Part shown: positions 15,747 through 23,455 of the stretch, in pieces
How positions within the stretch are numbered: the stretch's first letter is position 1
Layout of the letters: every line of letters begins with the position of its first letter
Source of the DNA: DASZYF01 sp035545535
GTDB lineage: Bacteria > Actinomycetota > Actinomycetes > Mycobacteriales > CAJCIY01
Assembly (NCBI GenBank): GCA_035545535.1
Contig: DASZYF010000219.1
Span: 1-47,673, forward strand
Direction: 5' to 3'
DNA: 47,673 nt
Translations under genes and position numbers: made by a program
The notes under the pieces: generated by a model
What the model saw: the letters and a program-made list of their open reading frames with translations, nothing else
The model's database searches: none
Told to the model about the DNA's origin: nothing

Positions 15747-18179
15747 ATGCGTCCGCGCGTCCTCTCGTTGCTCTGCGCCGTCCCGCTCGGCGTCGCCGCC
15801 CTCGGCATCCTCCCCGCCGCGTCCTCGGCGGCACCGTCCACCCAGCAGCTCACCGCGGCGCTCCTCCCGGGGCTCGACACCGCCACCGACCTCGGCGCCG
15901 TCCCCTCCTCGACGCTCGTGCGCGTCGGCGTCGCGCTCGCCCACCCGGACACCGCGGGCGAGGAGGCCTACGCGAGCGGCGTGTACGACCCGGCGAGCCC
16001 GCTGTTCCACCGGTTCCTGACGCCGGCGGCCTACGCGCAGCGGTTCGGCGTCCCGGCCGCCACCTACCAGCGCGTCGTGTCGGGCATCACGGCCAAGGGC
16101 CTCAGCGTCATCTACTCGTCGCCGAGCCGTGACTACGCCCTCGTCCGGGGCACCGCCGCGCAGGTGGACGCGACCTTCGGCACGAAGGAGCACCGCTTCC
16201 GCCTGGCCGACGGCACGCTCGTCCGCGCGACGTCGACCGCGCCGACCGTCGACAGCGCCGTCAGCGCCGTGCTCGGCCTCGACGACTTCCAGCGCTTCCA
16301 CTTCGCCGCGACCGCCCCGAAGATTGCCGCCCCGAAGCAGGACCTCTGTCTCCAGGGGATCTGCACCGGCGCCCTCACCCCGCAGGACCTGTGGTCGATC
16401 TACGACCTGCCGGGCGGCAACCGTGGTGACGGCCAGAAGGTCGCCATCTTCGGTGAGGGCCAGGTCTTCGACGGCCAGCCGGCGACCGGTGTGCCGGGCA
16501 ACGACATCATCGACAACCTGCGGCTGTTCGAGCAGACCTACGGCCTGCCCCGCGTCAACGTTCGGACGGTCCTCGCGGCCGACGACCAGACCGCGACGGA
16601 CGGCACCGAGGAGTGGGACATCGACAGCCAGGCCGTCAACGGCATGGCGCCCGACCTCGCGGAGCTCGACTACTACTTCGGCAACAGCCTCGCCGAGGCC
16701 GACATGGTGCCCGCGTTCGACGCGTGGGCCAACGACCCGCAGGGCCCACTGCAGGGCAACTTCTCCGTAGGCGGCTGCGAGAGCCTGAACTACATCCTCG
16801 GTGCGGTCGCGGCCGAGGGCCCCATCTACCGGCAGCTCGCGACGGAGGGCCGGACGCTGTTCGCCTCCACCGGTGACACGGGCGGGTCGTGCATGATCGG
16901 CGGCCCCGTCAACATCAACGGCGTGGGCAACACCGTCGTGCCGCAGGTCGAGTGGCCGGCATCCAGCCCCTACGTCGTGGCCGTGGGAGGCACCGTGCTG
17001 TACGGCACGGACACGATGCCGATCAAGCGCAACACCGAGTACGCGTGGACCCACACCGGCGGCGGCGCCAGCATCATGGAGCCCGCGCCGCTCTGGCAGC
17101 GCCAGATCGCATCGAAGAACCCGCTCGTCATGCCGAGCCAGTGCGCCATCCATGACGACGGCAGCCCGGTGACCGCGAAGACGCTGTGCCGCGGGGTGCC
17201 GGACGTCGCCGCTCTGTCGGGTGACGTGTTGACCAACGGCTACACGATCGTCGACGCGCAGACGCCGCAGGGCGGCGGCACCAGCCTCGCCTCGCCGCTG
17301 TGGGCCGGCATGTGGGCTCGCGTCCAGGCCGCCTCCGCGGCCGGCCTCGGTCTCGCGTCGCCCGCGCTGTACGCCGCCGCGCAGGACCCGGTGAAGGACT
17401 ACCGCGACTTCTTCGATGTCCGGCTGGGCAGCAACGGGCAGTACGTCGCGCGGTTCCGCACCGCGGCGCAAGACCCCACCGGTTGGGACTACGTGAGCGG
17501 CCTCGGCACCCCGGACGTCACGAACCTCGCGCAGGACATCGCGGGCCAGGTCGCGCCCACCAACCCGGGCCGCCCGGCCGAGGTGCCCGACCAGGTCGTG
17601 CACCCCACCGCCAGCTGCCCGCCCGCGGGCTCGATGACCGACCAGGCCGGCGACGGCGTGGGTGCGTTCGGCTTCTACCCGAGCGAGACCGGCCTCAACG
17701 TGCCGGTCAACGACCCGGCGGCCGACCTCACCGGTGCCACCATCGCGTGGGACGCGAGCGCGCAGACGCTCACGTGGACCGACACGGTCAGCAACCTCAG
17801 CTACCCGGCGAAGGCTGCGGCGTCGCCCGTCGAGGTCGAGGACCAGTTCGCGGTCGGTGACAAGACCTGGGAGCTGCGGGCGGCGCGGGCGGTTGACGGC
17901 ACGACGACGTTCGCGTTCGGCAGCTACGACCCGGCGAGCTTCGTCGAGACCGACCTCGCGCCGGTCACTGGTTCGTTCGACGCGAGCACGAACACCATCA
18001 CGGTCGTGCTGCCCGCGAGCACCTTCGCCTCCGCCAGCGGCACCTCGTTGGCCAGCGGCACGGTGCTCACGAGCCTCACGGTCCTCGCCGACGCGTACGT
18101 GAACGAGGACCAGAACTCCTTCACCGGCCCGGACGGCATGGACCAGATGACCGGGCCGTGCGCGCTGACGCTCGCCTGA
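15747..18179 (+). CDS. secreted S53 (sedolisin/kumamolisin) peptidase
   Basis: Serine-carboxyl peptidase of 810 residues, exported. Signal peptide is at about 1-29 (cleavage near SSAAP). A pro-domain (pro-kumamolisin activation) covers about 35-185 and includes the SPLFHRFLTPAAYAQRFG segment. The catalytic domain spans about 210-600. It holds Glu289 and Asp293 in the E-x3-D pair (TEEWDID), the oxyanion Asp377 in FASTGDTGG and nucleophile Ser513 in GGGTSLASP. GWDYVSGLGTPD fits the calcium-site end of the domain. A C-terminal beta-rich region of about 200 residues is extra to the family core and may bind substrate or surface. RBS GGAG is 4 bases before ATG. All catalytic residues are present. 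It is followed by a strong hairpin. Confidence 0.93.
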   Translation: MRPRVLSLLCAVPLGVAALGILPAASSAAPSTQQLTAALLPGLDTATDLGAVPSSTLVRVGVALAHPDTAGEEAYASGVYDPASPLFHRFLTPAAYAQRFGVPAATYQRVVSGITAKGLSVIYSSPSRDYALVRGTAAQVDATFGTKEHRFRLADGTLVRATSTAPTVDSAVSAVLGLDDFQRFHFAATAPKIAAPKQDLCLQGICTGALTPQDLWSIYDLPGGNRGDGQKVAIFGEGQVFDGQPATGVPGNDIIDNLRLFEQTYGLPRVNVRTVLAADDQTATDGTEEWDIDSQAVNGMAPDLAELDYYFGNSLAEADMVPAFDAWANDPQGPLQGNFSVGGCESLNYILGAVAAEGPIYRQLATEGRTLFASTGDTGGSCMIGGPVNINGVGNTVVPQVEWPASSPYVVAVGGTVLYGTDTMPIKRNTEYAWTHTGGGASIMEPAPLWQRQIASKNPLVMPSQCAIHDDGSPVTAKTLCRGVPDVAALSGDVLTNGYTIVDAQTPQGGGTSLASPLWAGMWARVQAASAAGLGLASPALYAAAQDPVKDYRDFFDVRLGSNGQYVARFRTAAQDPTGWDYVSGLGTPDVTNLAQDIAGQVAPTNPGRPAEVPDQVVHPTASCPPAGSMTDQAGDGVGAFGFYPSETGLNVPVNDPAADLTGATIAWDASAQTLTWTDTVSNLSYPAKAAASPVEVEDQFAVGDKTWELRAARAVDGTTTFAFGSYDPASFVETDLAPVTGSFDASTNTITVVLPASTFASASGTSLASGTVLTSLTVLADAYVNEDQNSFTGPDGMDQMTGPCALTLA

Positions 18180-18192
18180 CCTGACCGCAACG

Positions 18193-18232
18193 CCGAACCG
18201 CCCCGCCGCATCTTCGCGGCGGGGCGGTTCGG
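18193..18232. terminator. bidirectional terminator between convergent genes
   Basis: A perfect 17-bp stem (18193-18209 with 18216-18232) closed by a 6-base loop (ATCTTC), very GC-rich. It lies 14 bases after the S53 stop and 26 bases beyond the stop of the facing secreted-protein gene. There is no clear T-tract on either side, which is usual for hairpin terminators in GC-rich actinobacteria. Confidence 0.8.
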
Positions 18233-18257
18233 TGGTGTCACGTGGTTCTCAGCCGTC

Positions 18258-19598
18258 TTACGCGGTGCAGTAGCGCAGCGTCAGATCGTCGGCCCAGCCG
18301 GCGGTGTTCGGACCGCCGTTGCGGACGAGGAACGAGACCCGCGCGAAGCTCGCCTGCTTGGCGACCGGTCCGCTGACGAGCCGCTCCCACCCGCCGGTCA
18401 TCGCCTCACGGTCGTCCGCGTACAGCGGCGTCGTCTCGATCGAGCGCAGCACGTGCTTCTTCGCGTCGAGGAACTCGATGCGCACCGCGCCGTACACGTA
18501 GTACTGACCGGTCCCACCGATCACGCCACCCATGACGAAGCGGCCGCGGCCCTTGCGGATCGGGGCGGCCTTGCCGCGCAGGTCGACGACCGTGGACAGC
18601 AGCCCACGCTCGTTCGGGTTGGTCACCTGGAAGAAGTGCTGCCCGTGGTCCGGGGCGACGACGTCGTCGATGCTCGGAAGCACCGACGACTGCGCTGCGC
18701 TCTGCGCGTCGGTCGGGCGCAGCGACGTCGTGCCGTAGCTCCCGGCCGCGAAGTGGCTGGGCACCACGTTGGCCTGCCCGGCCGCGGGGCGTGGCGTCCA
18801 GCCCTGCGGGATGCCCCCGGGTGTGAGCGACTCGGCACCCGCGTTGCGCAGCAGGTTCGGTGTGTTGCACGTGGTGGGCAGCGACGCGACCCACAGCTGC
18901 ACGTCGTCGGCGACGGCGTGCGAGGCCGCGCCGGGCGAACCGTTGGTGAACATGACGGTCACGCGGGCCCCGTCGGCGCCGGTGGGGACGAGCCCGGTGA
19001 GGCCGCGCAGGACGAACGCCGCGCCGTCCTTCGGGGTCTTGCCGGGCGCCGTGTTGTCGACCTCGGTGGCGGTCGGCGCGGCGACCGTGAGCGCGGTGCC
19101 GTACGCGCCGCCGTTGCGCAGCCACTGCAAGGACACGCTCGCGGCATCGGTGCTGCCGGGCTTCGTCTCACCGAGGTGCGCGGACAGCCGGTAGGTGCGC
19201 ACGAACGTGGGGTTGACCAGGTCGACCGCTTGGGAGAGATCGCTGCTCGCGGCGGTGCCGCCGATGAACCAGGGCGCGCCCGACGCGCCGTAGGTGGCGG
19301 TGTCGTCGCGCACCGTGCCGGCGTCGCCGGCCCCGGGGTTGGCCACGCCGGCACCGCCGGTGGCGGTCCAGCCGTCGGGCACGAGCACCGGGCCGTCGGG
19401 CCCGCTCTGCGTGGCGTAGCGGCCGGCGTCGCTGTTGTTGAGCTGCGCGTCACCGTCGGCGGTCTTGACGACCGGCACCGGCTTCACGGGCTTGGGCTTG
19501 GTGGCGGCCGTCGCCGTCGCGGCGGCGGACACCACCGTGGAGACGGACAGGGCGGTCGCGGCGAGTGCCGCGCCGGCCCGAGTGCTGCGGACGTTCAT
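18258..19598 (-). CDS. secreted protein with jelly-roll-like modules
   Basis: 446 residues with a signal peptide (hydrophobic 8-33, Ala-rich cleavage region) and a KPKPVKPVPVV linker. Two beta-rich parts follow. The second begins after a CNTPNLLRNAGAES segment and has GIPQGWTP, the N-x-x-x-NxGxE ... G-W pattern often seen at the start of galactose-binding-like jelly rolls. It ends with FARVSFLVRNGGPN...WADDLTLRYC. Two Cys (CNTPN and the final YCTA) could pair. Carbohydrate binding is a guess. It shares a terminator with the S53 peptidase. The start ATG 19598 is supported by the signal peptide. Confidence 0.75.
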   Translation of the reverse strand: MNVRSTRAGAALAATALSVSTVVSAAATATAATKPKPVKPVPVVKTADGDAQLNNSDAGRYATQSGPDGPVLVPDGWTATGGAGVANPGAGDAGTVRDDTATYGASGAPWFIGGTAASSDLSQAVDLVNPTFVRTYRLSAHLGETKPGSTDAASVSLQWLRNGGAYGTALTVAAPTATEVDNTAPGKTPKDGAAFVLRGLTGLVPTGADGARVTVMFTNGSPGAASHAVADDVQLWVASLPTTCNTPNLLRNAGAESLTPGGIPQGWTPRPAAGQANVVPSHFAAGSYGTTSLRPTDAQSAAQSSVLPSIDDVVAPDHGQHFFQVTNPNERGLLSTVVDLRGKAAPIRKGRGRFVMGGVIGGTGQYYVYGAVRIEFLDAKKHVLRSIETTPLYADDREAMTGGWERLVSGPVAKQASFARVSFLVRNGGPNTAGWADDLTLRYCTA

Positions 19599-19661
19599 CT
19601 CGTACCCCCTCGTCGCGGTGCGGGTGCACCTGTGCAGTGGGGGACGGGACGCCGTCCGGAC

Positions 19662-19687
19662 AAGGTTCCGCGAATCCGCGGAACCTT
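19662..19687. terminator. hairpin between two minus-strand genes
   Basis: A perfect 11-bp stem AAGGTTCCGCG / CGCGGAACCTT with a 4-base loop (AATC). It lies 32 bases after the stop of the 57-residue ORF and 63 bases before the secreted-protein start. It probably terminates the small ORF transcript; it could also be a leader structure of the secreted-protein gene. Confidence 0.6.
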
Positions 19688-19719
19688 TCGCCAGGGCTTG
19701 AGCGTCGCCTGCCCGCGGG

Positions 19720-19893
19720 TCAGGGGCGGAAGGGCACTCCGGTCGGGGCGCGCCGGTCCGCGAGCTCGGGCGGGAGCTTCTCGTAGGCGCCGACGGGCGG
19801 GTACGGGCCTACCTGCGGGCCGCCCAGCCACTTGCGGACCAGGTCTTCCCACCGCTCGATCAGCGGGCGCTTCGCAGTCTTGCCGGCCACCAT
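19720..19893 (-). CDS. small conserved-looking protein of unknown function (57 aa)
   Basis: 57 residues, basic N-terminal helix (LIERWEDLVRKWLGG) then a Pro/Gly-rich tail ending APTGVPFRP. The start at ATG 19893 is supported by AAGGAG three bases upstream; GTG 19890 is an alternative with better spacing. It is divergent from the MarR-type regulator, and the two CTAA-N3-TTAG boxes lie between them, so it may be a regulator target. No family recognised. It is the kind of small ORF that gene finders may miss. Confidence 0.6.
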   Translation of the reverse strand: MVAGKTAKRPLIERWEDLVRKWLGGPQVGPYPPVGAYEKLPPELADRRAPTGVPFRP

Positions 19894-19912
19894 CGACTCC
19901 TTCCGTTGACCA

Positions 19913-19938
19913 CTAAACATTAGCACACTAACCATTAG
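19913..19938. promoter_or_regulatory. twin CTAA-N3-TTAG boxes, probable MarR operator
   Basis: Two tandem imperfect palindromes, CTAAACATTAG (19913-19923) and CTAACCATTAG (19928-19938), spaced 15 bases centre to centre, between the divergent 57-residue ORF and the OhrR-like gene. A further GCTAAAC lies at 19949. The AT-rich boxes stand out in this GC-rich sequence. Paired boxes fit autoregulation by a MarR dimer. Confidence 0.65.
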
Positions 19939-19960
19939 CACGTCGCGCTAAACTTCGTGC

Positions 19961-20407
19961 ATGGCTGCCGCCGCCCCTGAGGTCGACCTGCTGGCGCTGG
20001 ACAAGCAGGTGTGCTTCGCGCTCTCGGTCGCCTCGCGCACCGTCATCGCGATCTACCGGCCGATCCTCGAGCCGATGGGCCTCACGCACCCGCAGTACCT
20101 GGTGATGCTCGCGCTGTGGGAGGAGCACCCGCGCTCCGCGAAGGACCTGGCCGCCGCGCTGCACTTCGATCCCGCGACGCTGTCGCCGCTGCTCAAGCGG
20201 CTCGAGGCGATCGGCTACGTCGAGCGCGCGCGTCACACCGAGGACGAGCGGGTGCTCGTGGTCGACCTCACCAAGGCGGGCGTCGCGCTGCGCAAGCGGG
20301 CGCTCGACGTGCCGGTGCAGGTGATCGCCCGGCTGGGCATGTCGATCCCCGAGCTCGAAGCGATCCGCGACGGGCTCACGCGGCTGATCGACGCCGCTAC
20401 CGGCTGA
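19961..20407 (+). CDS. MarR-family regulator, OhrR-like
   Basis: 148-residue winged-helix repressor. The N-terminal LLALDKQVCFALSVASR matches the LxxQxCFAL pattern of OhrR-type peroxide sensors, in which the Cys is the redox switch. The helix-turn-helix and wing are AKDLAAALHFDPATLSPLLKRLE and RARHTEDERVLVVDLT (quoted as locating pieces). It probably represses itself and the divergent small ORF through the twin boxes at 19913-19938. No ohr peroxidase gene is visible here, so the regulated defence gene, if any, lies elsewhere. The 3' end overlaps the convergent isomerase gene by 11 bases. Confidence 0.85.
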   Translation: MAAAAPEVDLLALDKQVCFALSVASRTVIAIYRPILEPMGLTHPQYLVMLALWEEHPRSAKDLAAALHFDPATLSPLLKRLEAIGYVERARHTEDERVLVVDLTKAGVALRKRALDVPVQVIARLGMSIPELEAIRDGLTRLIDAATG

Positions 20408-21200
20408 CCTGCTCCAGCAGCTGCTCGACGGCGCTGACGGCACGGGGGATCGCCGTGTCGTAGCCCTCGTCTTCGATGCGCGGGCCGACGAGCTCGATCT
20501 CGTACCACCCCTCGTAGCCCGCGTGCTCGAGCTGTCCGAGCAGGCGCGCGAGCGGCAGGTCACCGTCACCGGGCACCGCGCGGTCCGGTGTGCACGTCGT
20601 GCCGATCACGTAGTCGCTCACCTGCACGAGCCCGATCGTGGCACCCACGACGCCGCGCGTGAACGTGGCCGCGAGCTCCCGTTCGGTCCAGCACGCGTTC
20701 ACCTCCACGAGCGCGCCGATGCCGAGCTGCTGTGCCAGGTCGACCGTGTCGCGCAGCGAGTGCAGGAACCCGATGTCGGCGCGCAGCGCGTGGGTGTGCT
20801 CGACGACGAGCGGCACGCGATCGGTGGGCGCCTGGGCGAGCACCGGCTCGATCAGCTCGGCGAACGCGTCGGCGGCGTCCTCCCACGACATCGCGCCCGC
20901 GCTGCCGGTGACGATCGCGACCGTCGATGCGCCGGTGATCGCCGCGACCTCGTAGCCGAGCAACATCGTGTCGCGCCGCTCCGCCCACGTGGTGCGGTCC
21001 CACAACGGTGCTCCCGGCAGCAGGACGCTGCTGACGCGCAGTCCCGCGTCACGGGTGCGCGCCGCCTCCGCGAGGTGATCGTCCATCTGCCGGAACGCGA
21101 GACCGACGTTGGCGATGCCGTGCCGCTGCCACAGGGACAGGCACTCGTCGAAGCGCAGCCGGAACGAGCTGATCGCGCTGACGCTGACCCGCGGGTGCAC
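20397..21200 (-). CDS. TIM-barrel sugar phosphate isomerase/epimerase-like protein
   Basis: 267-residue xylose-isomerase-like TIM barrel (IolE/hydroxypyruvate isomerase type). Metal-site positions are suggested by PLVVEHTHALRADIGFLHSL (Glu near the barrel centre), ALVEVNACW and the C-terminal GYEGWYEIELVGPRI with the conserved Glu. The start is GTG 21200, five bases after the stop of the helical-protein gene; the frame is open further upstream but only over that gene. The C-terminus overlaps the MarR gene on the other strand by 11 bases. Substrate unknown. Confidence 0.82.
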   Translation of the reverse strand: MHPRVSVSAISSFRLRFDECLSLWQRHGIANVGLAFRQMDDHLAEAARTRDAGLRVSSVLLPGAPLWDRTTWAERRDTMLLGYEVAAITGASTVAIVTGSAGAMSWEDAADAFAELIEPVLAQAPTDRVPLVVEHTHALRADIGFLHSLRDTVDLAQQLGIGALVEVNACWTERELAATFTRGVVGATIGLVQVSDYVIGTTCTPDRAVPGDGDLPLARLLGQLEHAGYEGWYEIELVGPRIEDEGYDTAIPRAVSAVEQLLEQVSR

Positions 21201-21205
21201 GGGCG

Positions 21206-21670
21206 CTACGACTGCGGGGAGAAGTCGAGGTCGCTCGGCGGATCCGTCGGCGTCTTGTAGACGAGGTAGCCGACCTTGAACTCGTGGTGGTAGTGGTTCA
21301 CGCGCTCGACGAGCGTGTCCCACGCGGCGTGGAAGGCGCCGATGTCGTGGTCGACGATCGCCTTGCGCAGCGGGGCGTAGTCCTGATCGAGGAAGTCGTC
21401 CATCGCCTGCGCGTACTTCGGCCGGCTGATCGCCGACTCCTTGAGCCGCTTCGCCAGGGTCCGGGAGAAGTAGTCGGCCGCGTCCCAGGCCTCAGCGCTC
21501 GCGGCGAAGTACATCGCGCGGGTGCGCTCGCTGATCTGCGCCATGAGCCGGTCCATGCCGGGCTGCAACGCGGCGAGCTGGTCGAGCGTGAGCAGCGTCT
21601 TGCCGTTGTTGACCAGGATGTCGGCCGCTGGCGCGCGGCGACGTTCGAGGTCGTCGGGGTCGGTGCTCAG
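21206..21670 (-). CDS. small helical protein of unknown function, probable CTG start
   Basis: 154 residues if read from CTG at 21670, where GGAGG lies 5 bases upstream; an in-frame stop lies just before, and no ATG, GTG or TTG occurs in the first 34 codons. Starting at TTG 21568 would cut off an amphipathic helix and has no ribosome site. The protein is predicted almost all-alpha by eye (long heptad-like stretches RLMAQISERTRAMYFAASAEAW, ALRKAIVDHD-like segments) with a NHYHHEF motif near residue 128 that could bind metal or heme. I do not recognise the family. It is followed after 5 bases by the isomerase gene and is likely coupled to it. Confidence 0.68.
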   Translation of the reverse strand: MSTDPDDLERRRAPAADILVNNGKTLLTLDQLAALQPGMDRLMAQISERTRAMYFAASAEAWDAADYFSRTLAKRLKESAISRPKYAQAMDDFLDQDYAPLRKAIVDHDIGAFHAAWDTLVERVNHYHHEFKVGYLVYKTPTDPPSDLDFSPQS

Positions 21671-21731
21671 GTCGTCCTCCGCGGCGCCAGGGAGCTGATG
21701 TCAGGAAACCTTACGGCGCTACGGTCGGCCG

Positions 21732-22553
21732 GTGCCGACGGGATCGATCACCGACATGCTCGGGCTGGAAGAGATCGATCGCGACATCTACCGCGCCTCG
21801 TTCGTCATCGAGGGTGGCCGGCACCTCTACGGCGGGCAGGTCGCGGCGCAGGCGCTGATGGCGGCCGGCCTGACCGTCGACGGCGACCGGCGGCCGCACT
21901 CGCTGCACGGGTACTTCCTGCGCGCGGGGGAGGCCGATCGGCCGACGGTGTTCCGGGTGGAGCGCGACCGGGACGGCCGTTCGTTCTCCGCACGCCGCGT
22001 CGTCGCTCTGCAGCGGGGTGCGGTGCTGTTCAACATGGCCTGCTCGTTCCACGTCCCGGTCGACGGGATCGAGGAGCAGGTGGCGGTGCCGCCGACGCTC
22101 GCCGCGCCGGACGACCTGCCGCCGTACACGCACGGCCTCGTCTCGGTGGACATGCGGGCGCCGGCGGACTCGCCGTACGGGTGGGCGTGGCCCACGCGTT
22201 TCTGGGTCCGCGTCACCGAGGACCTCGGTGAAGGTGAGCTGGTGAACGCCTGTGCGCTCACGTACGTGTCGGACATCTCGACCGGCCTGGTGAAGTGGGC
22301 CGACGCGCAGCGTGGCCCCGGACCGAGCATCGACCACACCGTGTACTTCCACCGGCCTCTGCGCGCTGATCGGTGGGTCCTGCTCGACCTCGTCCCGCAC
22401 ATCGTCGCGCAGGGTCGCGGCGTGTACACCGGCTCGATCAGCGGCAGCGACGGGCGGCAGGCGGTGACGCTCGTGCAGGAAGGCCTGTTCTGGGGCGACA
22501 TGGGCATGGTGCCGCCGGCGAGCCATGTCGCGGGCTACGGCACCGGGTCCTAG
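21732..22553 (+). CDS. tesB: acyl-CoA thioesterase II, copy 1
   Basis: Double-hotdog thioesterase of 273 residues that hydrolyses acyl-CoA to free acid and CoA. Family features: LYGGQVAAQAL near residue 33, RPHSLHGYFLRAG, and RDRDGRSFSARRVVALQ. The C-terminal half has PSIDHTVYFHRP (catalytic Asp region), YTGSISG (Ser/Thr) and VTLVQEGLFW (Gln), the D-T/S-Q triad layout of TesB. The start is GTG 21732. It is followed 14 bases later by a close paralogue; the two arose by tandem duplication. Confidence 0.92.
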   Translation: MPTGSITDMLGLEEIDRDIYRASFVIEGGRHLYGGQVAAQALMAAGLTVDGDRRPHSLHGYFLRAGEADRPTVFRVERDRDGRSFSARRVVALQRGAVLFNMACSFHVPVDGIEEQVAVPPTLAAPDDLPPYTHGLVSVDMRAPADSPYGWAWPTRFWVRVTEDLGEGELVNACALTYVSDISTGLVKWADAQRGPGPSIDHTVYFHRPLRADRWVLLDLVPHIVAQGRGVYTGSISGSDGRQAVTLVQEGLFWGDMGMVPPASHVAGYGTGS

Positions 22554-22567
22554 GTACGGTCGCCAGC

Positions 22568-23350
22568 GTGAGCGCGACCTTCCTCGACGTGCTCGACCTC
22601 GAAGAGGTCGACCGCGACATCTACCGCTCGCGGTACACGGTGGAGGGACGGCCGCGGCTCTACGGCGGGCAGGTCGCAGCGCAGGCGCTGCTCGCCGCGG
22701 GCCTCACCGTCGAGGCCGATCGGCGGCCGCACTCGCTGCACGGCTACTTCCTGCGCACGGGCGATGCCGCGCGGCCCACGGCGTTCCGCGTCGACCGCGA
22801 CCGGGACGGCCGGTCGTTCTCCGCGCGCCGCGTCGTCGCGCTGCAGCGTGGCGAGGTCATCTTCAACATGTCGTGCTCGTTCCAGGTCGGCGGCGACAGC
22901 CTCGACCGCCACGACGTGCCGCTGCCCGCCATCGCGCCGCCCGGTGACCTGCCGTCCTACGCGATCTCGTTCCCGTCGATCGAGATGCAGGTGCCGCCCC
23001 AGCCGGACGAGGCCGAAGGCGGCGCGTACCCCTCGCACTTCTGGGCGCGCGTCGGCGTGCCGCTCGGGGACGACCCGCTGCGGCACGCCTGCGCGATGAC
23101 GTACCTGTCCGACATGGGGACCGGGCTGGTCCGCTGGGTCACGGACGGCGAGGCGCCCGGGCCGAGCCTCGATCACGCGGTGTGGTTCCACCGCCCGCTC
23201 AGGGCCGACGACTGGATGCGCCTCGACTTCTACCCGCGCAGCGTGAGCACGGGCCGGGGTCTGTACATCGGCTCGATCAGCTCGCCGGAGGGTGAGGTCG
23301 GCTGCTCGATCGCCCAGGAAGCCCTGTTCCGCCGGCGCCGCGACGCCTGA
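22568..23350 (+). CDS. tesB: acyl-CoA thioesterase II, copy 2
   Basis: Second TesB of 260 residues. It shares long identical stretches with copy 1 (LYGGQVAAQAL, RRPHSLHGYFLR, RDRDGRSFSARRVVALQRG). The triad region is kept: PSLDHAVWFHRP, YIGSISS and CSIAQEALF. The start is GTG 22568; the frame extends upstream into copy 1 but that is a shadow. The C-terminus ends FRRRRDA. It is divergent enough in the middle (residues 110-160) for different chain-length use. The 40-bp hairpin at 23357 follows 6 bases after the stop and may terminate the pair. Confidence 0.91.
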   Translation: MSATFLDVLDLEEVDRDIYRSRYTVEGRPRLYGGQVAAQALLAAGLTVEADRRPHSLHGYFLRTGDAARPTAFRVDRDRDGRSFSARRVVALQRGEVIFNMSCSFQVGGDSLDRHDVPLPAIAPPGDLPSYAISFPSIEMQVPPQPDEAEGGAYPSHFWARVGVPLGDDPLRHACAMTYLSDMGTGLVRWVTDGEAPGPSLDHAVWFHRPLRADDWMRLDFYPRSVSTGRGLYIGSISSPEGEVGCSIAQEALFRRRRDA

Positions 23351-23356
23351 CGCTCT

Positions 23357-23396
23357 GGTGCGGGTTCAGCCGCCTATGACCGGCTGAAACCGCACC
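23357..23396. repeat. 40-bp hairpin repeat, upstream copy
   Basis: Inverted repeat with 16-base arms (one G-A mismatch) and the loop CCTATGAC. It matches the downstream copy at 24340-24379 in 35 of 40 positions. On the plus strand, one frame reads L-V-R-V-Q-P-P-M-T-G-stop, almost the same as the last residues of the AbiEi/DUF559-like protein. It could be the remnant of another copy of that gene or a REP-like element; it probably also ends the TesB transcript. Confidence 0.85.
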
Positions 23397-23455
23397 GAGC
23401 CCGGTGTCCACAGGGCTGCGCCGCACGACGCCGCGTCGGCGCGCACGATCCGGCG

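Noticed and set aside
15567..17603. Upstream extension of the amidohydrolase frame
   Set aside because: It runs antisense through the S53 peptidase and has no domain features; the fold starts at VISVDDH and the GTG at 15566 is sufficient.
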